This document shows, in pieces, positions 28,794 to 37,741 of a stretch of 64,000 nt of DNA. Below the pieces are notes generated by a model that worked only from the letters and a program-made list of their open reading frames with translations, made no database searches and was not told the origin of the DNA. The translations under genes and the position numbers were made by a program. Positions within the stretch are counted from its first letter, which is position 1. Every line of letters starts with the position of its first letter. The stretch comes from Chondrus crispus (taxonomy: Eukaryota; Rhodophyta; Florideophyceae; Gigartinales; Gigartinaceae), in assembly GCF_000350225.1 (NCBI RefSeq), contig NW_005179184.1, positions 44,536-108,535 on the forward strand. Direction: 5' to 3'.

Positions 28794-30251
28794 ATGTCTG
28801 CGAGAGCACTATTGCACCCAGTGCAAGAGCTGCGTCACATGTTGGCCACGTCTCTGAATCTCTCTCCTGCTGACATTTACTACCACGCCATCGAATTCGC
28901 CTTTCTCTCGCTCGTTATCTACTTGGCTCTCACACGGGCATATGAGCCATGGAATCGAGCAGCTCCGGCCCAGTTGACGGATGCTCAAGTCGCCGAAAAG
29001 CTCGCGGCTTGGAAGCCAGCACCGCTCGCCGCGCCTTTATCTCAACAAGAAAAAGATGCTCTCCCTCTCGATTTGACTACATATCACGATGCATTCGGAA
29101 ATTTCCGAGTTAACGGCAAGGATAACGTAACAGATATGGCGACTTGCAATTTTCTTGGGTTGTTGAAGGATCCCACAGTGGAGGAAAAATGTCTTGCAAC
29201 TATGAAAGAATATGGGTGCGGGGCTTGTGGCCCGCGAGGGTTCTATGGTACTACAGACATACATCTGGAGTGTGAGGAGAAAATAGCGGCGTTTTCGGGA
29301 ACAGAGACGGCCATCTTATATTCCTTCGGGTCGGCCACGGGCAATTCAACTATCCCCGCGTTCTGCAAGCGTGGCGACCTGGTTGTCTGTGACGATTCTT
29401 TGAACTACTCGTTGCAGCTAGGCGTGAAGCTCAGTCGCGCGGAGGCGATTCGTTTCAAGCACAATGATATGGCTGATCTGGAACGTATTTTGAAAGAAGT
29501 CACGGACGGTGACGTCGCGGACCCAGGGCGGAGGAAGATTCAGCGTCGCATCATCATTGTCGAAGGCATCTATCAGAACGTCGGGGACCTATGTCCACTA
29601 GACGAAGTCGTCGCTCTCAAGGAGAAGTATCTTTTCCGCGTGATGCTGGACGAGTCCTTCTCGCTGGGTGTGCTGGGCAAAACAGGACGCGGTGCCCTCG
29701 AGCACTTTGGCATCAAACGCGAGCTCGTTGATATTGCCACGGCAGATCTAGGAAATGCAATCGCATCGGTAGGGGGTTTTTGTGTGGGAAGCGAGGATGT
29801 AGTCAAACATCAGCGCCTTTCCGGGGCAGGATATTGTTTCTCCGCTTCGCAACCTCCCTTTCTTGCCATGGCCGCATCCGTCGCTCTGGATATTGTTTCA
29901 GAACGAGGCGAGACGTTTGTGTCGCGATTGCGCGATAACGTAGATACATTCCGGAAACAGCTTAACATTCACTCGCTCAAGCAAGCTGGCTGGTACGTGG
30001 ACGGCCATCAATTGTCCCCCCTCTTGCACATTCGGGCTTATGACGATACGTTGCCGCTAGCTACCTTCACAACACTGCAAAAGAAGTGTCTGGATAACGA
30101 CGTTTTGATCGCTAGACCAGTTTACGCACAGTCTGAGGTCAACCCGCCAAAGCCGTGCGTGCGAGTGACAGTTTCCGTGGTTCACTCAGAGCGAGAGTTG
30201 CAAAAAGCGGCAACGGTCATTCGGCAGGTCTTGTTGTCCAGTAGATCGTAG
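28794..30251 (+). CDS. LCB1: serine palmitoyltransferase subunit 1 (LCB1/SPTLC1)
   Basis: LCB1 pairs with LCB2 in the ER membrane to condense serine with palmitoyl-CoA, the first step of sphingolipid synthesis. The N-terminus has one membrane helix (AIEFAFLSLVIYLALTRAYE). The aminotransferase fold follows, with NFLGLLKDPTVEEKCLATMK, GCGACGPRGFYGT (containing the Cys that is mutated in human HSAN1), FKHNDMADLERIL, VMLDESFSLGVLGKTGRGAL and YCFSASQPPFLA. The PLP-binding lysine of LCB2 is absent: the position reads TADLGNAIASVGGFC. This is the expected LCB1 state and rules out LCB2 or a KBL-type synthase. At 485 residues it is the usual length. The start codon context is CACAATGTC. Confidence 0.92.
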   Translation: MSARALLHPVQELRHMLATSLNLSPADIYYHAIEFAFLSLVIYLALTRAYEPWNRAAPAQLTDAQVAEKLAAWKPAPLAAPLSQQEKDALPLDLTTYHDAFGNFRVNGKDNVTDMATCNFLGLLKDPTVEEKCLATMKEYGCGACGPRGFYGTTDIHLECEEKIAAFSGTETAILYSFGSATGNSTIPAFCKRGDLVVCDDSLNYSLQLGVKLSRAEAIRFKHNDMADLERILKEVTDGDVADPGRRKIQRRIIIVEGIYQNVGDLCPLDEVVALKEKYLFRVMLDESFSLGVLGKTGRGALEHFGIKRELVDIATADLGNAIASVGGFCVGSEDVVKHQRLSGAGYCFSASQPPFLAMAASVALDIVSERGETFVSRLRDNVDTFRKQLNIHSLKQAGWYVDGHQLSPLLHIRAYDDTLPLATFTTLQKKCLDNDVLIARPVYAQSEVNPPKPCVRVTVSVVHSERELQKAATVIRQVLLSSRS

Positions 30252-30922
30252 ATGTCCTTGCCAACACTAAATTCACGCACGTCAACTTTGTGAGAAGGTC
30301 TGAGCGCTAATACTACTTTAATTTGATGTTGTGCTTGCGCTCGATCTGCACATGTATTCTATGTCTCGGCGCGATTGTTTCCCAAATGTCTGCTCTGAGA
30401 GTCTGATGTCAGACTAGGATAGAATTTCCCATGGACGCCTGTAGAACCTGTCTGTTCTTGACAACACGAATGGCGGGTTCTGTTCTTGACAACACGAATG
30501 GCGGGTTCTGTTCTTGACAACACGAATGGTGGGTTCTGCAGGCGTCTATGGGAAATTCTATCGTAGAGGCAAGGGCCGCAAATTAAACAGATCCACTTGG
30601 CTCGTGACGCAAGAAGGAAATAGTACACGTGTGCATCAGCTATCCTGCCCTGATGATACACCCAGTATACTGTACCTACGAACAAAACGTCGTGAGATAT
30701 CGGAATTCTGACTTTCGGAGCACTCCGGGCCTTATCCCGCCTCGGCGTACTGCATGTTGTTACCAGGAGAGGATCGAATCGTTTGCTACTGCCATACTTC
30801 TCCTTGAAGCCCTGGGCTTCAGTGGTGAAAAGTATCGATTCCGCGCCCCTCGCTGAGTAGTACGTGTGCGACGCGGTTGCGAATTGAAGAAGTGAACGTC
30901 TGGTCGCCTCTTGCATTGAAAG
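30252..30922. other. intergenic 671 bp holding an inverted-repeat/tandem-repeat structure
   Basis: No gene is supported. A minus-strand frame (30359-30916) is largely created by the 28-bp repeats. The region carries the hairpin-bounded tandem repeat described separately and the promoter of the SLY1 gene. Confidence 0.45.
30418..30562 (+). repeat. 31-bp inverted repeat enclosing three 28-bp direct repeats
   Basis: The left arm 30418-30448 begins GATAGAATTTCCCAT; the right arm 30532-30562 is its reverse complement at 29 of 31 positions. Both mismatches would be G-U pairs in an RNA stem. Between and partly inside the right arm lie three head-to-tail copies of a 28-bp unit (30455-30482, 30483-30510, 30511-30538) beginning TTCTTGACAACACGA. 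The third copy differs by one base. The overlap of copy 3 with the right arm suggests the repeat grew inside a pre-existing palindrome. Confidence 0.93.
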
Positions 30923-32944
30923 ATGGCGACATCAGCCTCCGTCTTCGGCCTCAAAAATCGGCAGCGGGCTGTTTTCGAATCAGTTATGTCCACTTCTAAT
31001 TCGGATAAAAAGGTGAGGGAGTGGAAGGTTCTCGTTTGCGATGCCGCGGCACAAGACTCTCTCTCCTGCCTGTTCCAGCCCACACAGCTGCGTCGACATG
31101 GTGTTACTTTGCACACTCAGATTGACAACCCGCGCGGCCCAGTTCCCGATGTACCGGCTCTTTATGTAATTGCGCCCACCCCAGAGAACATAGCCTGGCT
31201 CCTCAAAGATCTCGCTCCAAGAAACCAGCTCTATAATACCGCGACGGTTTGCTTTACTTCGTTTGTCACGAGGCCCCTATTAATGGCCCTTGCAGCACAA
31301 ATGACCATCCCGGCTCCCGTTACCCTTGTTAAGGACCTCTACGCTGACTTTGTCAGCTATGAACAAAACCTATTCTCGCTCAACATACCCAACTCATACC
31401 TTGCCATGAAGAGCGCAAAAAGCGAAAGCGCTGTGAAGTCTTTTGTGGATGTCGTTGTCTCAAGGTTGCTATCCGTGTTACTTACGCTGGGCGCCATCCC
31501 GATTATTCGCGCCCAGCGCGGTGGTGCGGCAGAAGCTGTCGCTTCCGCACTTGATAAGAAGTTGCGTGATAATTTGAAACTGTTTCAGAGGTCCTCGTTT
31601 GCAAGCCGAGCGCTTTCTTTCAGACGCCCTTTGCTTCTCATGCTGGACCGTGACTTTGATTTTAATTCCATGTTACATCACACATGGACCTATCAAGCTC
31701 TTGTCCATGACTGTCTTGGATTGAAGTTGAACAATGTGTTCGTGAATGTAAGTGACAGCAAGCCAAGGAACACTACAAAGCGGAAGCAGTACACTATGAA
31801 CAAGGAGCTCGACACATTCTGGGCAGAGAATGCCGCGTCTCCGTTTCCGCAGGTCGCAGATGCCATCGAAAAGGCTCTTGCCAAATATCGAGAGGAGGTG
31901 GAGGAGATCAACAGGAATGCTGGGGGTAGGAATCAATCCGCCAAAGCCTCTGTCTTCGAAACGTCAGGATTGGCAGCAACCATTGCCTCGTTACCTGAAT
32001 TGTCTCGACGGAAAGAAACAATCGACGTACACACTAACATCGCCACAGCTCTACTTGAAAATATCAACCAAAGAAGTCTGGACAGTTTTTTTGAGCTGGA
32101 ATCTCAAATCATGACCAACACCCATCGCCCGGCAACGGCTCTTTCGGCAGAGGACTACAAAATTCCGCTCGTCGAGCTCTTAAAAGGTGTCCAGGAGACC
32201 GCCGCAGGAGAAAAAAGAGGCAGAGGCACACCTGAGGACCGCCTACGTCTTTTCCTCATATACTACAGTGTTTTCGGAAGGCAATTGCCTGAAAAGACGG
32301 TGGCAGAGTTTCGAGGTATATTGCACAATGCTGGGGTCGACTCCTCTATTATAGAGTATGTTGGGCGAATGAAGGGGTATCGGCACGACTTGATGACCGC
32401 CCCAGTTCCTCGCCGCACAGGTACGATAAACACGGCGAAGTTGAAGGGAATCATGACAAGCGTTGTTAGTCGAGGCTACAGGAGCTTTGCGAATGTCGCT
32501 CAAAATGCAAAGAATCTCGTTGTGGAGGAGAAGAAAACTTTTGCAGTTTCGCGAACCCTTGAAATATTTATGAGCGAACAAGCACGGTCAAGGCACGGCA
32601 CCTCTGCGAATGACATTCTTGAAGGATATCTCCTGTTTGATCCCAAGGTCATGGAGACTGCGGGGAGCATGTTCGGCGCTAGTGAGCCGACGCTGAGTAG
32701 CGGGAATACAGACCAGGCAATGAGGCTCACTTCCAAGCAGAAAATGGAGCGCATGGTGTTTTCAGATGCGATTGTTTTCACGGTTGGTGGGGGCAATTAC
32801 GTTGAGTACGAAAATTGCGTGGAGATTGTGGAATCCAGGTCCTCGGCAGTAAGCCCAAAGAATGTTCTGTACGGCACCACCGAACTACTAACTTCAGAAG
32901 AGTTCCTCGCGCAAATGGCCAGTGCTGAAAACGGGTCACGATAA
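30923..32944 (+). CDS. SLY1: Sec1/Munc18 protein SLY1 (ER-Golgi fusion)
   Basis: SLY1 chaperones syntaxin-5-type SNARE complexes for ER-Golgi vesicle fusion. This single-exon protein has 673 residues, close to the family size. The Sec1 domain runs nearly end to end, from VREWKVLVCDAAAQD through PALYVIAPTPENIAWLLKDL, the diagnostic RPLLLMLDRDFDFNSMLHHT and WTYQALVHDCLGLKLNNV, to the final IVFTVGGGNYVEYENCVEI. The WTYQALVHDxLxLKLN segment and the GGGNYxEY ending are typical of SLY1 rather than VPS33, VPS45 or SEC1. The ATG at 30923 (AAAGATGGC) is followed by a short polar stretch. The RABL3-like gene converges on it 149 bp downstream. Confidence 0.9.
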   Translation: MATSASVFGLKNRQRAVFESVMSTSNSDKKVREWKVLVCDAAAQDSLSCLFQPTQLRRHGVTLHTQIDNPRGPVPDVPALYVIAPTPENIAWLLKDLAPRNQLYNTATVCFTSFVTRPLLMALAAQMTIPAPVTLVKDLYADFVSYEQNLFSLNIPNSYLAMKSAKSESAVKSFVDVVVSRLLSVLLTLGAIPIIRAQRGGAAEAVASALDKKLRDNLKLFQRSSFASRALSFRRPLLLMLDRDFDFNSMLHHTWTYQALVHDCLGLKLNNVFVNVSDSKPRNTTKRKQYTMNKELDTFWAENAASPFPQVADAIEKALAKYREEVEEINRNAGGRNQSAKASVFETSGLAATIASLPELSRRKETIDVHTNIATALLENINQRSLDSFFELESQIMTNTHRPATALSAEDYKIPLVELLKGVQETAAGEKRGRGTPEDRLRLFLIYYSVFGRQLPEKTVAEFRGILHNAGVDSSIIEYVGRMKGYRHDLMTAPVPRRTGTINTAKLKGIMTSVVSRGYRSFANVAQNAKNLVVEEKKTFAVSRTLEIFMSEQARSRHGTSANDILEGYLLFDPKVMETAGSMFGASEPTLSSGNTDQAMRLTSKQKMERMVFSDAIVFTVGGGNYVEYENCVEIVESRSSAVSPKNVLYGTTELLTSEEFLAQMASAENGSR

Positions 32945-33093
32945 GGAAACAGCTTCTGACAACAGCTGCAAGTGCTAAATAATAGACAACTACACGCTGC
33001 CTCATCGCAAGCTTACTACTAACGCCCTGACACATTTATGTACATGAGGAAAGGTGAATATGTAAAGAACCTAGTTCCAGGGGCATACACTGG

Positions 33094-34017
33094 TCATGCA
33101 AAGCCAAGCAGTTGTCCAGAGGCTGTCCGACGGCTCGACTTGATGGGCGTGGCCGCCTTCCGTTTGGCAGATTCAGCAACTCGTCGAAGGAATGCGGATA
33201 GTTTGGCATCGTGCGCCACGCTGTTAGCATACAGTCTGACATCGGGTACGCCCTTTGGGCGATTCTGGATTTCTCCATCCCGCGTTTCTGGTCTATCCAC
33301 AAGATCGCTTTTCATTCCGACAATCGCGCAAGGAACCAAACTCGTAGCTAAATAGACCCTTTCCGCCTCCTCATCGAGCGACGAGTCTGGCCAGAGCCCC
33401 ATCTCGTTCATCCAAAGACGCATGAGTCTCCATGAAAGCCTGACACCCTCCTTGATAGCCTGCGCGGAAGAAACGCGGCTGTGCGTAAAAAACACTTGCC
33501 TCCACAAGAAACGCAGTTCGTTGATAACGCCAGCGCTACGCACGTGCGCCTCTTCGCCATCGCCCCTCCCACCAGCTTCGATGGCACCCACATCACCCAG
33601 ATGCGTCATCACCTCCGGGACCCACGTACAGCTTATTGAAGAGCGAGTGCTCCGGTCGGTTACGTCGTAGACAAAAATCACACCATCGTAACGCTTGTGC
33701 GAGAAGAAAACCTGACGACCGTGTCTGTACCGAGGAGCTCCTGCTACGTCGTAGAACTCTTCCACGTGCTTGCTGTCATTTGCTAGACGGACCGACACTG
33801 CACAGCCCGCCGTCGTCTTGCCAATTGAGTGCGATGAGGCGCCGCAGAGCGCTTGTACTAGAGTCTGATGTCTCGTCATAGATAGAGGAAGTTAGCCTTT
33901 GAGTCCGATTATCGTGTGAGGAGACCGAAACAGCGCAATGCAACTTGTACCGCTTACCGTTTTGCCGACGTTGTCATCCCCCACTACCAGCAGTCGGACG
34001 GTGATCGCCTGTTCCAT
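33094..34017 (-). CDS. RABL3-like small GTPase, two exons
   Basis: The coding sequence is complement(join(33094..33864, 33958..34017)), 276 residues. Exon 1 encodes only MEQAITVRLLVVGDDNVGKT, so the P-loop (GDDNVGKT) ends exactly at the splice site. Intron 33865-33957 starts GTAAGC and ends ACATCAG, and exon 2 continues TLVQALCG. The switch/G3 region reads EEFYDVAGAPRYRH, then YDGVIFVYDVTDRST. The base-recognition motif is GMKSD in place of NKxD, near the GTKxD of RABL3. An insert of about 90 residues (from VMTHLGDVGAIEAGG to LYLATSLVP), rich in Arg and Trp, precedes it. There is no C-terminal prenylation cysteine, as in RABL3, which does not need lipidation. Rab-like 3 acts in trafficking and cell proliferation control in animals. 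Confidence 0.75.
33865..33957 (-). other. intron of RABL3-like gene
   Basis: This 93-nt minus-strand intron has donor GTAAGC, branch GGCTAAC and acceptor ATCAG in phase 0. It splits the gene immediately after the P-loop Thr. Confidence 0.9.
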
Positions 34018-34510
34018 GTTGGCTCACTGAAAGAGTCAGAAAGTAGGTTTTCGGCGAGGCATAATTGAATTCGGAAGGATGAACGATAGTATGGATGGAC
34101 TCTACCCTTGGTAGTAGGTGCATAAACTTTAGAAAGTCGAAGGATGAAGAATTAAGGGCTCCTACACGTATCGTACAGTATGTACACGTTGCCATGCGAG
34201 TACAATAGCCCTGTGCTCCGGTTTGTGACGATTTAGGGCGTCACAAAAAGTGAGACGATTTGTGTGACGATTTGTGAGAGTTTTGCTCTTTTCGCCGCCG
34301 TCATCTCACATTCGTCTCACTCCATCTTCTCATTCGTCACACATGGTTTGTGAATATTTGTTGAATTGTAGCACTTTTTGAGAACATTTTGTGATCATCA
34401 CAAAAATCGTCTCAAACATCACACATTTTCGTGAATCTTTTGTGATGGTTTTGTGAGATGCATCTCAAAACTCTCAAACGTCAACCTTAAAATCAAAACT
34501 CTCACACTGA

Positions 34511-34570
34511 CAGTGTGCATTTTGTGATGGCAGTGTGCATTTTGTGATGGCAGTGTGCATTTTGTGACGG
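34511..34570 (+). repeat. three 20-bp direct repeats within the transposon
   Basis: The unit CAGTGTGCATTTTGTGATGG occurs three times head to tail; the last has C for T near its end. Each unit contains one TTTGTGA motif. This is a local amplification of the presumed transposase-binding site. Confidence 0.95.
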
Positions 34571-35022
34571 CTTTGTGTGAGGGCATCACAAAGATCACAT
34601 ATAAAAGGCTCTCCATCTCAAAAGGCAAACAAACTGAACAACGTCATACAAAAAATTTCCCTTTCCAGCCCTCTACGGCTAGTTTTCAGAGACACTTCCC
34701 CTTCCCTTCGTGTTCGCAACTGCGTAGGTTGAACCGGAATTTACTGCACGAGAAGGTCAGTGGGACCCCAACCTACTGCGTACTATGTAGTTGGGTCAAA
34801 AGAGGGACAAAAGACGGGCGACCCAAGACACTTAGAAAGGGCTCACGCCAGGTGCAGTGGTGTTCTACATGTAGACAGGCTATCTGCTGCAGCTGCTGGA
34901 CGGTCTGGCATTCTCGCCCTACACTGAAGCGACATGGGCCGTCTCCTGCCCATGAGAGGGAGTTTGACTCTGAGCGACGCACTCCTCAACGAATAAGGCA
35001 GGCCTCACAAGCCCCAGAGTGA
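34555..35022 (+). pseudogene. piggyBac-like transposase C-terminal fragment (zinc ribbon)
   Basis: The frame encodes about 155 residues, of which only the last 100 look genuine. The stretch RRLNRNLLHEKVSGTPTY is followed by CVLC, a basic loop, CSTC and ICCSCWTVWHS. This C-x2-C ... C-x2-C ... C-x2-C ... WH arrangement is that of the cross-brace zinc domain closing piggyBac-type transposases. The catalytic DDD domain that should precede it is absent, so this is an internally deleted remnant. There is no good in-frame ATG after the TATA-like element at about 34600. A host CxxC zinc protein is a possible but weaker reading given its place inside matching transposon ends. Confidence 0.55.
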
Positions 35023-35496
35023 AGGCCGTTAATGTCTGTAGAACAAGGCCATCAGCTATGATTTTTAGATGGGTTTGTGATGGTTTGTTGATGTCGGAGA
35101 TGATTGTGAGACAATGGTGTGAGAGTCACAAAAAAATTTGTGTGTGAATCACAAAACAGTCAACAAAAGAGCACTTCGAGATGTTGACGTCACAAAAATG
35201 AAGTGAGGTTCACAAAAACAAAGCGAGATTCACAAAACTTGTGAGAACTTTGAGACGTTTGTGTGCTTTTTGTGAAGTTTATGCCCCGATCATAAATAGG
35301 ACCACGCCACACTTTTCGGGAGGACACTACTCGAAAAGTACGGGTCTCCTGGAGACAAAACGTATATCTTCTTAACGACAACACAATTCTGCGTTCAACG
35401 AACCTACTCTCGGGACGTAGCGCTCAACAAGACCGAAGCAGGAGGAAAATACCCGACTGGGGCAAAAAATAGCCGTCACAAAAAAGGAGCACAGGG

Positions 35497-36366
35497 ATAG
35501 CGCAACAAAAAAAATGCAGTCAGAAACTGCCCTGTGCGGTGCAGCTGGCAGTTGGCAGCGGCTGCAACAAGTGCGGGCTCTAACTTATAATCTTTTTCTG
35601 GTGCGTGTGGGTCACGTAGACAGGGGCTTTTTCTAGGTTGTGGCAAAAGCCATAAGCCCTCGTAGAGCTCGAAGTACGCTATGAGTTATAAAAAGACATG
35701 ATAGCGAAGCCCATCAGTGCTTTTGTTTGACACTTCCCAGAGAGAAAATTTTCTTTCCTCAGACTTCTTGGCTGGAATGAATAGACGGCCATCTTTTCCC
35801 AGCTCACGCTGCGTTCCAACACAAGGCAGTCAGCCCAATGCAACGAAAACAGTAGCTCAAAATCGGAATATTCGAAAGAAGATGAGACAGAATGAAGTGG
35901 AGGGACAGTTTTCTATCCTGAAGGTTCTTATCGAATCCTAGCGTATGCAGGTGTAAAATTATCTGTCCGGCGGCCTGCAGACTGCCAATGTAGCAATGAC
36001 GTCCTCGCTTTTTTTTTTTTTTTTTTGCAGTAATGTATGCGGTACGCAAGGGGAAGCAAACCGCTGTGGTCCCCCCGGACACGGAAAGACAGACATGTCT
36101 GAAGCCTTTCCACTTAAAGAATCCGTTGGGATGTAGTGAAGCTAATGCGTGGAGCAACGCCCTCAGGAAGAAGATACCAGTCCTTCAGTTGACATACGCC
36201 AAGAGGAATACTGGTCTATGAAGATTCAAACTGTTCTACCCCGTTTAGTACATTGACAGTCTCTCACTTCACTGCAACTGGCAGAGCTACTCCATCTCAT
36301 CTCCAACCCGGTACTATCCGTATCCTACTGACCCAACCTGTTGCAGCTCTGAAAGTCCATAGCAAT
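35497..36366. other. intergenic 870 bp, possible 5' non-coding exon
   Basis: No firm gene. There is an 18-nt poly-T at 36009-36026 followed by GCAG. A second acceptor-like CCAACCTGTTGCAG ends at about 36350, which could close a 5'-UTR intron of the downstream small gene. Short frames at 35717-35941 and 36033-36221 do not join by good splice sites. Confidence 0.3.
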
Positions 36367-36784
36367 ATGTGTACCGTTGAAGATAGTTCATGCCAGGCTA
36401 CGTTGGTAAGTCTGATTATCTGAGTTCGGTCATAACGCCTTTGAAATCATTCTGCTGCTTCTGACAGAATAGGTTTCATCCTCGTAGCCTTTGAAGCCCC
36501 GTGGAGAGAGAATGAAAATTGATTCACACAGGCGGCGCGAGGTGAAGATCGGCCATGGCCGCGGCGTACACTTCAATCTCGAGAGATTGTTTGATGACAT
36601 GGAAATATGTCAAGAAGGGACAGAGCAATTACTTAAACGAGAACCAATTTCTGGATGCTTTCAGCCCCGTTCGCTTTCGGAGGCCCGCAGGTTGCGGTTG
36701 AGAAACGCAGGGAAGGCTAGAAGTAGGAGCAGCCCTGTGGCTGTGAGGAATGAGGAGGAGTTTCATGTTATGGATATCCTGTAG
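36367..36784 (+). CDS. small two-exon gene model, unknown basic protein
   Basis: The model is join(36367..36405, 36488..36784), 111 residues. Exon 1 gives MCTVEDSSCQATL; the donor is GTAAGT and the acceptor is CATCCTCGTAG, leaving an 82-nt intron in phase 0. Exon 2 begins PLKPRGERMKIDSHRRREVK and ends EEEFHVMDIL. The protein is Arg-rich with a helical middle (FNLERLFDDMEICQEGTEQLL) and a basic tail (EARRLRLRNAGKARSRSS). No ATG opens exon 2 directly at its start, which supports splicing. I recognise no family. Against it: short length, the upstream region is repeat-like and no homologous motif is known. It may be the last exons of a longer gene. Confidence 0.38.
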
Positions 36785-37741
36785 AACCTAGCATACGCAG
36801 CAAGCGTGAACGACGTTCAAATACCCAAACGTTGAAAATGCATTTCAAGTTCGATGTGAACATCGCGCCAATGTCAAATTTGCTACCCGAGCTTCCGGTT
36901 TGAAACAGTCATTTATCTCTTAAGGAGATTACGTAAACGCTAAACTTCTCCTTCGAGTATGCAAATCCATCGTATCCCCGACTTCTCGACGCCTGAAGTA
37001 CTTCCTCTAAGTATTTAGTCTCTACAAGTGTACCATTGACGTGTCAACCAGGTATTTCTCGTCTTTTTCAAGACGGGGAGTTTGTTTTGCGTAGGGGAAG
37101 GAGCCGCAATCAGCCTACTGGACCAAGAAGTATGTGAGAGAAAACAAGGTACCACTCGGGCTTGCAAACTCCTTTTGGTGTTTTGCTAAAGCCTCAATAG
37201 AACGTGTTGAGCGGGGTACTCACAGAGCGGTGACCATTCCAATGTGTATAGTTGAGCTTCCTTCGTCAATAGCCAATGCTTTGTGCTGTTACTATTTAAC
37301 ATATGGATAAAGTCCGCTCCAGAAAGTTGTATCGTATCTGAAAATTACTGTTCTCGATAACAAAGTAATGGGGATAGTACTGCTCAATTGTGCGGTGATC
37401 TTATCACAAAATCGAAATCAGATAGATTACCACAAGGATGTGTTCTATATCAGATTGCCATTCCTATATTTTCTTGTACAGTAGTCGGAATGCGAGGAGC
37501 AATCAAAGACATCTGACACCTTTTAGGCACAGATTCCTTGGTAACATTCAAATCGTCTCTGCCTCAAGGTCATGTATTTACATTTGAAGTCGGAAATATT
37601 ATGTCGTCTAGTCTACGGACCCTTGTACCAGGGACCCGCAGAAAAAAACAAGATGGCATCGTAACTACTTCTATTGATGCCAGATTAGTCTAACAAGTTA
37701 AAGGTACGTTAGTCAGATATCGAATAAACGTCGAACACCGT
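36785..37741. other. intergenic 957 bp, no gene seen
   Basis: AT-richer spacer between the small gene model and the 3' end of the armadillo gene. I found no ORF of note, no repeats of length and no RNA gene. Confidence 0.4.

Larger units (their letters stand above)
34209..35496 (+). mobile_element. non-autonomous DNA transposon, 1288 bp, with TIRs and ATAG target duplication
   Basis: The left end CCCTGTGCTCCGGTTTGTGA and the right end (reverse complement CCCTGTGCTCCTTTTTTGTG) share a perfect 11-bp terminal repeat and then TTTGTGACG. The 4-bp ATAG directly flanks both ends (34205-34208 and 35497-35500), so it is a target-site duplication. About 20 copies of TTTGTGA or its complement TCACAAA crowd the two subterminal regions. 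They are mostly in TTTGTGA orientation on the left and TCACAAA on the right, as expected of transposase-binding arrays. The interior carries a TATA box (TATAAAA near 34600) and a Cys-rich fragment resembling the piggyBac C-terminal domain. The CCC end and 4-bp duplication suit the piggyBac class, although classical piggyBac duplicates TTAA. No DDE core is present. Confidence 0.85.

Noticed and set aside
29749-29790. LCB1 read as LCB2 or another PLP transferase
   Set aside because: The Schiff-base lysine is absent (TADLGNAIASVGG), which fits LCB1 only.
30455-30538. CRISPR-like array (three identical 28-bp repeats)
   Set aside because: The units are directly adjacent with no spacers and there are no cas genes; the host is eukaryotic.
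30359-30916. 185-residue minus-strand frame
   Set aside because: About a third of it is made of the 28-bp tandem repeat and the rest shows no domain or start context.
35717-36221. Extra exons of the small gene at 36367
   Set aside because: The open frames at 35717-35941 and 36033-36221 lack usable donors near their ends.
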